Shown piece after piece: positions 28,993 through 37,519 of a DNA stretch of 64,000 nucleotides (position 1 is its first letter; every line of letters begins with the position of its first letter). Source of the DNA: Nocardioides sp. TRM66260-LWL (GTDB taxonomy: Bacteria > Actinomycetota > Actinomycetes > Propionibacteriales > Nocardioidaceae); NCBI RefSeq assembly GCF_020075545.1, contig NZ_JAIQZK010000010.1:1-64000 (forward strand). The letters run 5' to 3'. The translations under genes and the position numbers were made by a program. The notes under the pieces are model-generated. The model worked only from the letters and a program-made list of their open reading frames with translations. It was not told where the DNA came from and searched no databases.

Positions 28993-29028
28993 ACGCCCCG
29001 GATCGTCCGTTCGACCGATCCGGGGCGT
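28993..29028 (+). terminator. Strong hairpin terminator after fadE27
   Basis: ACGCCCCGGATCG (28993-29005) pairs perfectly with CGATCCGGGGCGT (29016-29028), a 13-bp GC-rich stem with a 10-nt loop. There is no T-tract, as is common for actinobacterial terminators. Position 38 bp after the stop codon fits termination of the fadE26-fadE27 unit. Confidence 0.75.
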
Positions 29029-29053
29029 CGTCGCGTCGGCCTACCGTTCTCGG

Positions 29054-29218
29054 GTGAGGTGGGCGGACGAGGCGCAGCGGCAGGCGTCGCTGCGGCGCGC
29101 CGTGCGGCTGGCGCTGGTGGTCGCCATGCTGGTCTTCCTCGCCGTCGCGACCTGGCCCACGCTGACCCGCGCGGGCACGCCGGGCGGCGCGATCACGCCG
29201 GTGAGCTCCGACCACTGA
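29054..29218 (+). CDS. Possible small single-pass membrane protein
   Basis: A 54-codon frame starting GTG at 29054 encodes a basic/acidic N-terminus (ADEAQRQASLRR) and one convincing hydrophobic helix (LALVVAMLVFLAVATW). A TACCGT -10 candidate (29042-29047) lies 6 nt before the GTG, fitting a leaderless gene. It has no recognisable family. Coding status is only moderately supported. Confidence 0.45.
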   Translation: MRWADEAQRQASLRRAVRLALVVAMLVFLAVATWPTLTRAGTPGGAITPVSSDH

Positions 29219-29305
29219 GGTCGGCGGACGCGAGGGTCTCGACAGGCTCGACCACCGACCCACGGCCCGACCCAGCGACGGACGCCCAGACGGCTCGCGT
29301 GACGG

Positions 29306-30766
29306 TCAGCGGAGCAGCCGCTGGACCCCGTTCGTGAGCTGGACGACGTGGAAGCCGGTGTTGGCGTCGGTGTACCAGACCTGGCCGCGCCGGCGGTCCC
29401 AGGCGGGCGCGGACATCGCGAAGGCGCCCGCGAAGGTGGGCAGCCCCACCGCCGGCGTGGCGGGCTGGTTGAAGTAGGCCACCTCCCGCGGGTGGTCGAC
29501 GTCGCGGATGTCGAAGAGCCGCAGCCCCGAGAGGATCATCGAGCAGCCCGCGATCGCCGGGTCGACGCTCGTCGGCAGCGAGCAGTAGTGGGCCGCGTAG
29601 CCCTGGGCGGGGAACGACGCCCCGGGGTCGCCCACCTGCTCGCCGCCGTGGACGTCGGGCTGGTGGACGGCGAGCCGGATGCGCGAGACCACGCGCGGGC
29701 GGCGCGGGTCCTCGACGTCGATGATCCGTGCGGCGCCGACCGAGGCGTTCGGCCCGGCGAGCAGCCCGCCGAGCTCGAAGAGGTCGATGAACTCGTCGAC
29801 CTCGAGGACGTAGTGGTGGCCGTCGCGGGTGAACGGCTCGGCCACCTGCGGGATCGAGTGCTCGGGCCAGGTGATCTCCGAGAGCACGGGCACGGCCGGG
29901 CTCGCCGCGCGGTCCTGGATGCCGCCGACGTCGAGGATGGTCAGGCCGGCGTCGCGCAGCAGGGTCAGCGACGGCGTGCCGATGCGGGCGGCGTACAGCG
30001 TGCGGTCGTCGGCGGAGAGCCGCAGACCGTGGTAGGTGACGCCCCAGCGGGTGAAGATCGTCCGCGGGGTCGAGGGATCGGTCAGGTCGACCGCGGCGAG
30101 CGTCGCCACCGTGCTCGCGGTGTAGAAGGTGCGGCCGTCGTGCGACCAGCCCGACTCGTGGCCCAGCACGCCGGACGGCGTGCTCGAGCGCAGCACCGGG
30201 AAGCGGCAGTCGGCGCGCAGGTCGTAGACGTCCAGGACGCCCGGGTAGGTCAGGAACGTGCCGAGCACGCCGGCCAGCAGGCCGCGCCGCTGGTTGAGCA
30301 GCAGGCTCTCGTGCGGGCTGATCATCGCCGGCGTGCGGAGCGTGGTCGTGTGCACCGGCTTCGCCGGGTCGGTCATGTCGAGGACGACCACCCCGTTGCC
30401 CTTCCCGGTCGTCAGTCCGGTGACGACGTCGCGGGGGAAGACCAGCGTCGAGTCGTAGTAGGCGCAGGTGCGTCCGGTGCGGTCGGTGTAGCGCAGCACC
30501 TTGAAGCCGCCGGTGCGCCCGACGGTCGCGACCGGACGCGTGTTGCACCGGTAGCCGCGGGCGGCGCGGCCCGAGGCGTAGTCGGAGGCCGGCACGCGGC
30601 CCTGGATGCCGGTCTCCGGGCGGGCCCCGGGGCCGCAGACGGCCGCCGGCACCGGCTGCAGCGCGTCGAGCGCGGAGACGCTCGGGACGGCGTGCAGGCC
30701 GACGCCGCCGGCCACGACGAGCGCGATCGCCGCCCCGAGGCGGCGCACCGGGGCGGCGACGCGCAC
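29306..30766 (-). CDS. Secreted LVIVD/propeller-like protein in the fadD19 operon
   Basis: The 486-residue protein has a signal peptide (basic RVAAPVRRLG then a hydrophobic core, cleavage near VSALDA, about residue 33). The mature part contains repeated blades of the pattern GxxVLDMTDPxxP, VYDLRADCRFPV, AAVDLTDPSTP, RIIDVEDPRRPRVV, LFDIRDVDHPREVAYF, typical of LVIVD-repeat beta-propellers. Several cysteines suggest extracellular disulfides. Its start lies 1 bp after the stop of the nitronate-monooxygenase-like gene, so it is co-transcribed with fadD19. Substrate is unknown; a role in handling extracellular sterol or a surface complex is only an inference from the operon. Confidence 0.8.
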   Translation of the reverse strand: MRVAAPVRRLGAAIALVVAGGVGLHAVPSVSALDALQPVPAAVCGPGARPETGIQGRVPASDYASGRAARGYRCNTRPVATVGRTGGFKVLRYTDRTGRTCAYYDSTLVFPRDVVTGLTTGKGNGVVVLDMTDPAKPVHTTTLRTPAMISPHESLLLNQRRGLLAGVLGTFLTYPGVLDVYDLRADCRFPVLRSSTPSGVLGHESGWSHDGRTFYTASTVATLAAVDLTDPSTPRTIFTRWGVTYHGLRLSADDRTLYAARIGTPSLTLLRDAGLTILDVGGIQDRAASPAVPVLSEITWPEHSIPQVAEPFTRDGHHYVLEVDEFIDLFELGGLLAGPNASVGAARIIDVEDPRRPRVVSRIRLAVHQPDVHGGEQVGDPGASFPAQGYAAHYCSLPTSVDPAIAGCSMILSGLRLFDIRDVDHPREVAYFNQPATPAVGLPTFAGAFAMSAPAWDRRRGQVWYTDANTGFHVVQLTNGVQRLLR

Positions 30767-30767
30767 G

Positions 30768-31871
30768 TCAGGCGTTGATCTTGCCGAGGGCGGCGACGGC
30801 CTCGCCGAACTCCGTGACCAGGTCGGCCACGACGTCGGCGACCGGGCGCACCCGGTTCATCCGACCGACGATCTGGCCGATCGGCATCGAGATGACGTCG
30901 GGGTCGCCGGAGGCGTTGATCCGGTTGTGGGCCTCGGCCACGAGCAGGTTCTGCAGCGGCATCGGCAGCGGCGCGGGTGCGCCCTCCTCCGCCCATGCGT
31001 CGGTCCACTTCGTCTTCAGCAGGCGCGCCGGCTTGCCGGTGTAGATGCGGGTGCGCACGGTGTCGCTGGAGCTGGCCCGGAGGAAGGCCTCCTCCCAGCC
31101 CTGGTTGGAGGCGAGGTTGCGGTACTCCTCGGTGCCCAGCCAGATCGAGCCCATCCACACGCCCTGCGCGCCGAGCGCGAGCGAGGCCGCGATCTGCCGG
31201 CCCGAGCCGATGCCGCCGGCGCCGAGCACCGGGACGTCCGGGCCGACGGCGTCAACGACCTCGGGCGTGAGCACCATCGAGGCGATCTCGCCGGTGTGAC
31301 CGCCGGCCTCGTAGCCCTGGGCGATGATCACGTCGACGCCGTTGGCCACGTGGTTGAGCGCGTGCTTGGCGGTGCCCGCGAGCGCGCCCACCTTGACCCC
31401 CGCCGCGTGGCACTTCTCGATCACGTCGACCGGCGGGCTGCCCAGCGCGTTCGCCATGAACACGGTGCGGTGCTGCAGGGCGACGTCGACGTGCGAGCGC
31501 GCCACCGAGTGCAGCCAGCCGAGCACCCCGTCGCGACCCTCGCCCTCGGGCAGCGGCGGGACGCCGAGCCTGAGCAGGGTCTCGTCGACGAACCGGCGGT
31601 GGTCCTCGGGGATGTAGGACGACAGGTCGGTGGAGGTGCCCTCGGTGGGCACCTTCATCGGCATGACGACGTCGGTGCCGTACGGCTTGCCGTCGGTGTT
31701 CTCGTCCATCCAGGTCAGCGTGCGGTCGAGCTCCTCGGTGTCGTTGAACCGCACGCAGCCGAGCACGCCCAGGCCGCCGGCGCGGGACACCGCGGCGGCC
31801 ACGTGCTCGGAGGGGGTGAACGCGACGATCGGGTACTCGACGCCGAAGAGGTCGCAGATGGGGGTGCGCAT
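30768..31871 (-). CDS. Nitronate monooxygenase-like flavoprotein
   Basis: The 367-residue FMN TIM-barrel protein belongs to the NMO/2-nitropropane dioxygenase family. Visible are the substrate/FMN stretches IAQGYEAGGHTGE and LGAGGIGSGRQIAASLALGAQGVWMGS. Family members in steroid clusters (for example IpdC, also encoded in this window) act on acyl-CoA substrates rather than nitroalkanes, so the real reaction here is open; it could reduce or isomerise a steroid-CoA. It follows fadD19 after 3 bp and precedes the secreted protein gene. Confidence 0.85.
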   Translation of the reverse strand: MRTPICDLFGVEYPIVAFTPSEHVAAAVSRAGGLGVLGCVRFNDTEELDRTLTWMDENTDGKPYGTDVVMPMKVPTEGTSTDLSSYIPEDHRRFVDETLLRLGVPPLPEGEGRDGVLGWLHSVARSHVDVALQHRTVFMANALGSPPVDVIEKCHAAGVKVGALAGTAKHALNHVANGVDVIIAQGYEAGGHTGEIASMVLTPEVVDAVGPDVPVLGAGGIGSGRQIAASLALGAQGVWMGSIWLGTEEYRNLASNQGWEEAFLRASSSDTVRTRIYTGKPARLLKTKWTDAWAEEGAPAPLPMPLQNLLVAEAHNRINASGDPDVISMPIGQIVGRMNRVRPVADVVADLVTEFGEAVAALGKINA

Positions 31872-31874
31872 CGA

Positions 31875-33515
31875 TCAGACTCCAGTCGTGAGGGATTCCA
31901 GGGCGAGCTCCTTGGCTCGCGGGTACTGCGCCTTGCCGGTGGCGTTCCGCGGGATCTGCGGGACGACGGCGAGCTGGCGCGGCAGCTTGTAGCCCGAGAG
32001 GTGCTCGCGCAGGAAGGTCCGCAGGTCCTCCAGCTCGAGCGTGACGTCCTCGCGCAGCTCGACGACGGCGGTGACGGCCTGGCCGTACCGCTCGTCGGGC
32101 AGCCCGACGACGAGCACGTCGTAGACGGCCGGGTGGCGCTTGATCGCCATCTCGACCTCCTCGGGGAAGACCTTCTCCCCGCCGGTGTTCACGCAGTTCG
32201 AGCCCCGGCCGAGCATCGTCACGCGGCCGTCGGCCTCGATGCGGGCGAAGTCGCCGGGCACCGAGTAGCGCTCGCCGTCGATGACCAGGAAGGTCTCGGC
32301 CGACTTGCGCTCGTCCTTGTAGTAGCCGACCGGCACGTGGCCGCCACGCGCCAGCCGCCCGGTGCGTCCGGCACCCGAGGCCAGGTCGATCGGCCGGTTG
32401 TCGTCGTCGAGCACGACCACGTGCGGGCCGAGCGCGACGACCGGTCCGTCGGTGCTCAGGTGCGCGGCGTCCTGCAGGCCGGTGCCCTGGAAGCCGGTCT
32501 CGGAGGCCCCGATGGAGTCGGTGAAGAACGAGTTCGGGAACGCCGCCATCCAGCGCTCCTTGACCGGCGGGCTGAAGATCGCGGCGCTGCTGGAGATCGC
32601 GATCAGGTCGGGGCAGTGGTACGGCGTGCCGGTGGCGGCCTTCGCCTCGTAGGCCTCGATGAGCGGGCGCGCCATGGCGTCGCCGGTCATGAATATCAGC
32701 TGCACCTTCTCGCGCTCGATGATCTCCCAAGTGCGCACGGGGTCGAACTTCGGCTCGAGGATCGTGAGGTGCCCGGCGAACAGGTGCATGAGCAGGCCCG
32801 CCTGGGCGCCGCCGTGCATGAGCGGGCTCAGCGGGAAGGTGGTCATCCGGCCGTCCTGCGCGGCCTGCGCCGCCTGGTCGTGCTCCTCGAGCAGCGCGCC
32901 GGTCATGAAGTCGATGCCGCCGCCGAGCACCCGCCAGAAGTCCTCGTGGCGCCACATGACGCCCTTCGGGAAGCCCGTGGTGCCGCCGGTGTAGATGATG
33001 TGCAGGTCGTCGTTCGAGCGCGGGCCGAAGTCGCGCTCGGCGCTCTGCACGCCCAGCGCGTCGTCCCACAGCACGCCGCCGAAGGCCGAGACGTCGCTGG
33101 CGTCGTCGGGTTCCATGACGTCGGGCATGACGACGACCGAGGTGAGCCGCTCGTGCTTGGGGAAGCACGACGCGACGAGCGGGGCGTAGGTGCGCTCGAC
33201 GACCAGCGCGACGACGTCGGCGTTGTCGAAGAGGTAGTCGAGCTCGGCCTCGACGTAGCGGTAGTTGACGTTGATGTTGACGGCGCGGATCTTGCAGATC
33301 GCGAGCACAGCCACCACGTGCTCGACGGAGTTCTTGGCGTAGACCGCGACGTGCTGCCCGGGCTGCACGCCCTGGGCCTGCAGGTGGTGGGCGAGCCGGT
33401 TGGCGTCGGCCTCGAGCTCGGCGAAGGTGACGGTGCGCTCCCCCACCTTCAGGGCCGGCTTGTCAGGGGCGGCGTCGACGGCGTGCTCGAAGAGATCGGC
33501 GATGTTGAGGGCCAC
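31875..33515 (-). CDS. fadD19: Steroid-CoA ligase, FadD19-type
   Basis: The 546-residue AMP-forming ligase activates the sterol side-chain acid as its CoA thioester. The P-loop is YTGGTTGFPKGVMWRHED and the C-terminal hinge and lysine regions (GRGSNCVNTGGEKVFPEEVE; ATGKAQYPRAK) are intact. It begins ALNIADLFEHAVDA, close to mycobacterial FadD19 as I recall it. The start is GTG at 33515; a minus-strand TAGTCT (33527-33522) lies 6 nt before it with no Shine-Dalgarno, so the mRNA is probably leaderless. The KstR-like box at 33526-33539 covers this promoter and that of divergent echA19. Confidence 0.92.
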   Translation of the reverse strand: MALNIADLFEHAVDAAPDKPALKVGERTVTFAELEADANRLAHHLQAQGVQPGQHVAVYAKNSVEHVVAVLAICKIRAVNINVNYRYVEAELDYLFDNADVVALVVERTYAPLVASCFPKHERLTSVVVMPDVMEPDDASDVSAFGGVLWDDALGVQSAERDFGPRSNDDLHIIYTGGTTGFPKGVMWRHEDFWRVLGGGIDFMTGALLEEHDQAAQAAQDGRMTTFPLSPLMHGGAQAGLLMHLFAGHLTILEPKFDPVRTWEIIEREKVQLIFMTGDAMARPLIEAYEAKAATGTPYHCPDLIAISSSAAIFSPPVKERWMAAFPNSFFTDSIGASETGFQGTGLQDAAHLSTDGPVVALGPHVVVLDDDNRPIDLASGAGRTGRLARGGHVPVGYYKDERKSAETFLVIDGERYSVPGDFARIEADGRVTMLGRGSNCVNTGGEKVFPEEVEMAIKRHPAVYDVLVVGLPDERYGQAVTAVVELREDVTLELEDLRTFLREHLSGYKLPRQLAVVPQIPRNATGKAQYPRAKELALESLTTGV

Positions 33516-33525
33516 GGCCGAAGAC

Positions 33526-33539
33526 TAGAACACGTTCTT
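33526..33539. promoter_or_regulatory. KstR-like operator between fadD19 and echA19
   Basis: TAGAACACGTTCTT fits TNNAACNNGTTNNA except for the final base. It overlaps the minus-strand -10 TAGTCT of fadD19 and lies in the -35 region of the plus-strand echA19 promoter, whose -10 is TAGCAT at 33549-33554. Confidence 0.75.
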
Positions 33540-33561
33540 GTTTGTGGCTAGCATCACGCCC

Positions 33562-34383
33562 ATGACCGCTGCGATCACCGAGCCGGACGCCGCCGCGACG
33601 GCCCCCGACTGCCTCGTCGAGCAGGACGGCCACGTCCTGATCGTCACCATGAACCGTCCCGAGCGTCGCAACGCGCTCTCCTCGCAGATGCTGCGGATCA
33701 TGGAGTCGGCGTGGGACCGCGTGAACGAGGACCCCGAGATCCGCGTGTGCATCCTCACCGGCGCCGGCGGCTACTTCTGCGCCGGCATGGACCTCAAGGC
33801 GGCCGACGAGAAGCCGCCGTCGGAGAGCTTCGAGGACGGCAGCTACGACCCCACGATCATCAAGGGCCTGCTCAAGGGCTTCCGCCTGACCAAGCCGCTG
33901 ATCGCGGCGGTCGAGGGCCCGGCGATCGCCGGCGGCACCGAGATCCTCCAGGGCACCGACCTGCGCGTGGCCGGCGCGTCCGCCCGGTTCGGCGTCGCCG
34001 AGGCCCGGTGGAGCCTCTACCCGATGGGCGGCTCGGCGGTGCGGCTCCCCCGCCAGATCCCCTACACCGTGGCCGCGGAGCTGCTGCTGACCGGCCGCAC
34101 CCTCGACGCCGCCGAGGCGAAGGAGATCGGCCTGATCGGCCACGTCGTCCCCGACGGCGAGGCGCTGACGAAGGCCCGCGAGCTCGCCGACCGGATCGCC
34201 GCGAACGGCCCGCTCGCCGTCCAGGCGATCCTGCGGACGATGCGCGCGTCCGAGGGCCGCCACGAGGACGAGTGCTGGGCCGACGACGCCCGCATCGGCG
34301 CCGCCGTGTTCTCCTCCGACGACGCCAAGGAGGGCCCGCGGGCGTTCCTGGAGAAGCGCGCGCCGGTCTTCCGCGGCCGCTGA
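33562..34383 (+). CDS. echA19: Enoyl-CoA hydratase, EchA19-type
   Basis: The 273-residue crotonase hydrates the unsaturated steroid side-chain CoA. Oxyanion-hole and catalytic segments are [15 protein letters not shown] and [22 protein letters not shown], and the stretch [16 protein letters not shown] is nearly the same as mycobacterial EchA19 from memory. The ATG at 33562 is 7 nt after a TAGCAT -10 element with no Shine-Dalgarno, so it is probably leaderless. It is divergent from fadD19. Confidence 0.93.
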   Translation: MTAAITEPDAAATAPDCLVEQDGHVLIVTMNRPERRNALSSQMLRIMESAWDRVNEDPEIRVCILTGAGGYFCAGMDLKAADEKPPSESFEDGSYDPTIIKGLLKGFRLTKPLIAAVEGPAIAGGTEILQGTDLRVAGASARFGVAEARWSLYPMGGSAVRLPRQIPYTVAAELLLTGRTLDAAEAKEIGLIGHVVPDGEALTKARELADRIAANGPLAVQAILRTMRASEGRHEDECWADDARIGAAVFSSDDAKEGPRAFLEKRAPVFRGR

Positions 34384-34573
34384 CGTGGGAGCGGCGCCGC
34401 CAGGGTCCCGATAGCCCTGGCCGCACCGCGCGTCCCAGCCTCGCGGCCGCAGGGCGGACCCACATGAGCAGCGATGCTCAGGTCCGGCCCGACAGCCGCG
34501 GAGGCCTGCGACGGACCCCGACCGTTCGGCGAACGTCCGCCTTCCTGGGGACGCCGGACGGCATGCTGAGCCC

Positions 34574-35251
34574 GTGATCGTCCTCGCGTTCGTCGGCGCC
34601 CTCGCGCTGATCGCGCTCGTCGCCTGGCTGTCGTACCGCGCCGAGCAGCGGCACCGCGCCGCCCTCACCGCGTTCGCGACCGCCCGCGGCTGGAGCCTCG
34701 CCGACTCCGATCCGAGCCTGGTGCACCGGTTCTCCGGGGAGCCCTTCGGCCGGGGGTTCGGCCGGAGGACGCGGCACGTGCTGCGCGGCACCCACGCCGG
34801 GCGGCCGTTCGTCGTCTTCGACTACGTGCACAAGACGCGAGACGGCAGCGGCGAGAACGCCCGCACGGTCACCCATCGCCACTGCCTGACGGTGATCGAG
34901 CTGGGCGTGCGCACCCCCGGCCTCGTGGTCGACCCCGAGAACGTGCTCGAGCGGTTCGCGGGACGGCTGCTGAACACCGACATCGAGCTGGAGTCCGAGG
35001 AGTTCAACCGGGCCTTCCGGGTCAACTCCCGCGACCGGCGGTTCGCCTCGGCGGTGCTGCACCCGCGGATGATGGAGCACCTGCTGCACCTGCGCGACCT
35101 CGGCTGGCGGATCGAGGACGACGCGATGATCCTGGTCGAGCGGGGCTCCTACGAGGTCGACGGCGTCGAGACGAGGCTGGCGATGCTGGCCTCGGTGCTC
35201 GACCTCGTGCCCGACTTCGTCTGGGACGATCTGCGCGGAGGCCGCGGATGA
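34574..35251 (+). CDS. Hypothetical membrane protein (DUF3137-like)
   Basis: The 225-residue protein has an N-terminal transmembrane helix (about 2-20) followed by a soluble alpha/beta domain (ATARGWSLADSDPSL ... PFVVFDYVHKT ... MILVERGSY). The layout resembles DUF3137 proteins often encoded beside LemA. The ATG of lemA overlaps its stop by 4 bp. The GTG start at 34574 follows 190 bp without a gene; that stretch holds only a 13-bp CGTTCG-G-CGAACG palindrome at 34523-34535. Function unknown; a link with sterol use is not shown. Confidence 0.7.
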   Translation: MIVLAFVGALALIALVAWLSYRAEQRHRAALTAFATARGWSLADSDPSLVHRFSGEPFGRGFGRRTRHVLRGTHAGRPFVVFDYVHKTRDGSGENARTVTHRHCLTVIELGVRTPGLVVDPENVLERFAGRLLNTDIELESEEFNRAFRVNSRDRRFASAVLHPRMMEHLLHLRDLGWRIEDDAMILVERGSYEVDGVETRLAMLASVLDLVPDFVWDDLRGGRG

Positions 35252-35805
35252 TCGCGCTCGCCGTCGCGGCCGGCGTCGTCCTGCTCGCCGGACTCGCGGT
35301 GATCGTCATGTACAACCGGTTCGGCTCCCAGCAGGCGCTGATCGAGGAGTCGTGGTCGGGCATCGACGTCGAGCTCACCCGGCGTCACGACCTGGTCCCG
35401 AACCTGGTCGCGACCGTGCGCGGCTATGCGGCGCACGAGGCGGCGGTCCTCGCGGCCCTGACCGACGCCCGGGAGAGCGCCGTGGCCGCGGCCGGACGTC
35501 CGCCCGCCGACCGCGCCCCCGCCGAGGACGCGCTCACCGGCTCGCTCGGGCAGGTGCTCGCGCGCGCCGAGGCCTACCCCGACCTGAAGGCGTCGGCCGG
35601 CTTCCTGGCCCTCCAGCGCGAGCTGGTCACGACCGAGGACCGCATCGCCGCCGCCCGCCGGTTCTTCAACGGCAACGTCCGCGCCTACAACGCCCGCTGC
35701 CGCACCGTGCCGTCGAGCCTCGTGGCCTCGGCGTTCGGGTTCCGTCCGCGGGCGTTCTTCGAGATCCGCGACGTCTCGGTGCGGGAGGTGCCGGACGCGG
35801 GCTGA
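35248..35805 (+). CDS. LemA family protein
   Basis: The 185-residue protein has one N-terminal transmembrane helix (about 2-21) and the LemA four-helix domain with the family start YNRFGSQQALIEESWSGIDVELTRRHDLVPNLV and the later FFNGNVRAYNARCRTVPSSLVASAFGF. LemA proteins sit in the membrane and are of uncertain function. It is coupled to the preceding gene by an ATGA overlap. Confidence 0.92.
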   Translation: MIALAVAAGVVLLAGLAVIVMYNRFGSQQALIEESWSGIDVELTRRHDLVPNLVATVRGYAAHEAAVLAALTDARESAVAAAGRPPADRAPAEDALTGSLGQVLARAEAYPDLKASAGFLALQRELVTTEDRIAAARRFFNGNVRAYNARCRTVPSSLVASAFGFRPRAFFEIRDVSVREVPDAG

Positions 35806-35832
35806 GCCCGGCGGCCGGCCCGGGCCGTCCGG

Positions 35833-37455
35833 TCAGCCGACGGCGCGCTCGCCGGTCCAGAACCGCGCGCGGAGCGCCTTCTTGTCCGGCTTGCCGAGCC
35901 CGGTGAGCGGCAGCGCGTCGGCGACGATCACCTGCTTCGGCGCCTGCACCGACCCCTTGCGCTGCTTGACGGCGGCCTGGATCTCGGCGGTCATGGTCGC
36001 GATCGAGGCCTCGTCGCGCGGGGCGTCCTCGCGCAGCACGACGACCGCCGTGACGGCCTCGCCGAACCGCTCGTCCGGCACCCCGATGACGCCGACCTGG
36101 GCGACCATCGGGTGCTCGGCGACGACGTCCTCGACCTCGCGCGGGAAGACGTTGAAGCCGCCCGTCACGATCATGTCCTTGGTGCGGTCGACGATGTACC
36201 AGAAGCCGTCCTCGTCCTCGCGGGCGACGTCGCCGGTGTGCATCCAGCCGTCGCGGAAGGTCTCGGCGGTGGCGTCCGGCAACTGCCAGTAGCCGGCCGA
36301 GAGCAGCGGTCCGGCCACGCAGATCTCCCCCGGCTCGCCCTGCGCCACCGGCCGGCCGTCCTCGCCGAGGAGGGCCGCGCGCAGGTAGGCCGAGGGCCGG
36401 CCGCACGAGGTGAGCCGGTGCTCCAGCGGCCGGCCGTCCTCGTCGACGTGGTCGCCCTTGGCGAAGTAGGTGATGACCATCGGCGCCTCGGACTGGCCGT
36501 AGTACTGGGCGAAGATCGGGCCGAGCCGCTCGATCGCCTCCTTCAGGCGCACCGGGTTGATCGCCGAGGCCCCGTAGTAGACCGTCTCGAGGCTGGAGAG
36601 GTCGCGGGTGCGCGAGTCGGGGTGGTCGAGCAGCGCGTAGAGCATCGTCGGGACGAGCATGAGCGAGGTGATCCGCTGCTCCTCGATGGTCCTCAGCACC
36701 TCGGCGGGGTCGAAGCGCGCGGAGACGAAGAGCGTGCCGCCCTGCAGCACGACCGGCACGAAGAACGCCGCGCCCGCGTGCGAGAGCGGGGTGCACATGA
36801 GGAAGCGGGGCTGCGCGGGCCACTCCCACTCGGCCATCTGGATCTGCGCCATGGTCGAGAAGGCGCGGACGGTGCCGACGACGCCCTTCGGCTTGCCGGT
36901 GGTGCCGCCGGTGTAGGTGATCGAGGTGATGTGGTCGGGCTCCAGCAGCGCCGCCTCGAGGGGACGCGGCTCGAAGCCGGCCGCGACCTCGGTGAGGTCG
37001 GTGGCCGTGACGCCGGGCAGGTCGGCCAGCTGCGGCGGCACGGGGCCGATCGTCAGCACCTGACCGAGCTTCGGGCACCGCTGCACCAGCTCGACGGCGC
37101 GGTCGGCGAAGTACGGGTCGACGACGAGCACGCTGATGCCGGCGTCCTCGATGACGTAGGCGTGGTCGTCGGCCGAGCCGAGCGGGTGCAGCGAGGTGCG
37201 CTGGAACCCCTGGGTCTGGCCCGCGCCGAGCACGAAGAGCACCTCGGGACGGTTGAGCGCGAGCAGCGCGCCGGCCACGCCGCGTCCGGCGCCGAGGGAC
37301 TCGAAGGCCTGGACGTACTGCGAGATCCGCTCCGCGACCTCGCGGCCGGTGAGCGTCACGTCGCCCAGGTGGACGATCGGACGGCGCGCGTGGCGCTTGA
37401 GGGCCGCGACCATCAGGTGGCCGTTGTGGGTCGGGGTGCGCAGCGTGTCGGTCAC
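35833..37455 (-). CDS. AMP-forming acyl-CoA ligase in the KstR-like regulon
   Basis: The 540-residue ligase has the P-loop YTGGTTGKPKGVVG, the YYGQSEAPM substrate/AMP motif and the C-terminal DRTKDMIVTGGFNVFPREVE and LGKPDKKALR lysine region. Probable substrate is a sterol-derived acid, inferred from the perfect KstR-like box in its promoter; the exact orthologue (FadD8/FadD17-like) I cannot decide. The GTG start at 37455 is 6 nt after a minus-strand TAGTCT (37467-37462), giving a leaderless mRNA. Confidence 0.85.
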   Translation of the reverse strand: MTDTLRTPTHNGHLMVAALKRHARRPIVHLGDVTLTGREVAERISQYVQAFESLGAGRGVAGALLALNRPEVLFVLGAGQTQGFQRTSLHPLGSADDHAYVIEDAGISVLVVDPYFADRAVELVQRCPKLGQVLTIGPVPPQLADLPGVTATDLTEVAAGFEPRPLEAALLEPDHITSITYTGGTTGKPKGVVGTVRAFSTMAQIQMAEWEWPAQPRFLMCTPLSHAGAAFFVPVVLQGGTLFVSARFDPAEVLRTIEEQRITSLMLVPTMLYALLDHPDSRTRDLSSLETVYYGASAINPVRLKEAIERLGPIFAQYYGQSEAPMVITYFAKGDHVDEDGRPLEHRLTSCGRPSAYLRAALLGEDGRPVAQGEPGEICVAGPLLSAGYWQLPDATAETFRDGWMHTGDVAREDEDGFWYIVDRTKDMIVTGGFNVFPREVEDVVAEHPMVAQVGVIGVPDERFGEAVTAVVVLREDAPRDEASIATMTAEIQAAVKQRKGSVQAPKQVIVADALPLTGLGKPDKKALRARFWTGERAVG

Positions 37456-37465
37456 GCCGGGAGAC

Positions 37466-37479
37466 TAGAACGCGTTCTA
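37466..37479. promoter_or_regulatory. KstR-like operator upstream of acyl-CoA ligase
   Basis: TAGAACGCGTTCTA is a perfect 14-bp palindrome matching TNNAACNNGTTNNA. It overlaps the minus-strand -10 TAGTCT of the ligase gene. On the other side is the end of an aldo/keto reductase gene, so only the ligase is controlled. Confidence 0.82.
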
Positions 37480-37519
37480 TTTGTGCGGCAAGGGGCGTGG
37501 CCACCGCCGGGCACGGGCG

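Noticed and set aside
34400..34420. CCAGGG/CCCTGG hairpin after echA19 as terminator
   Set aside because: Only 6-7 bp of stem with a 9-nt loop; too weak to list in such GC-rich DNA.
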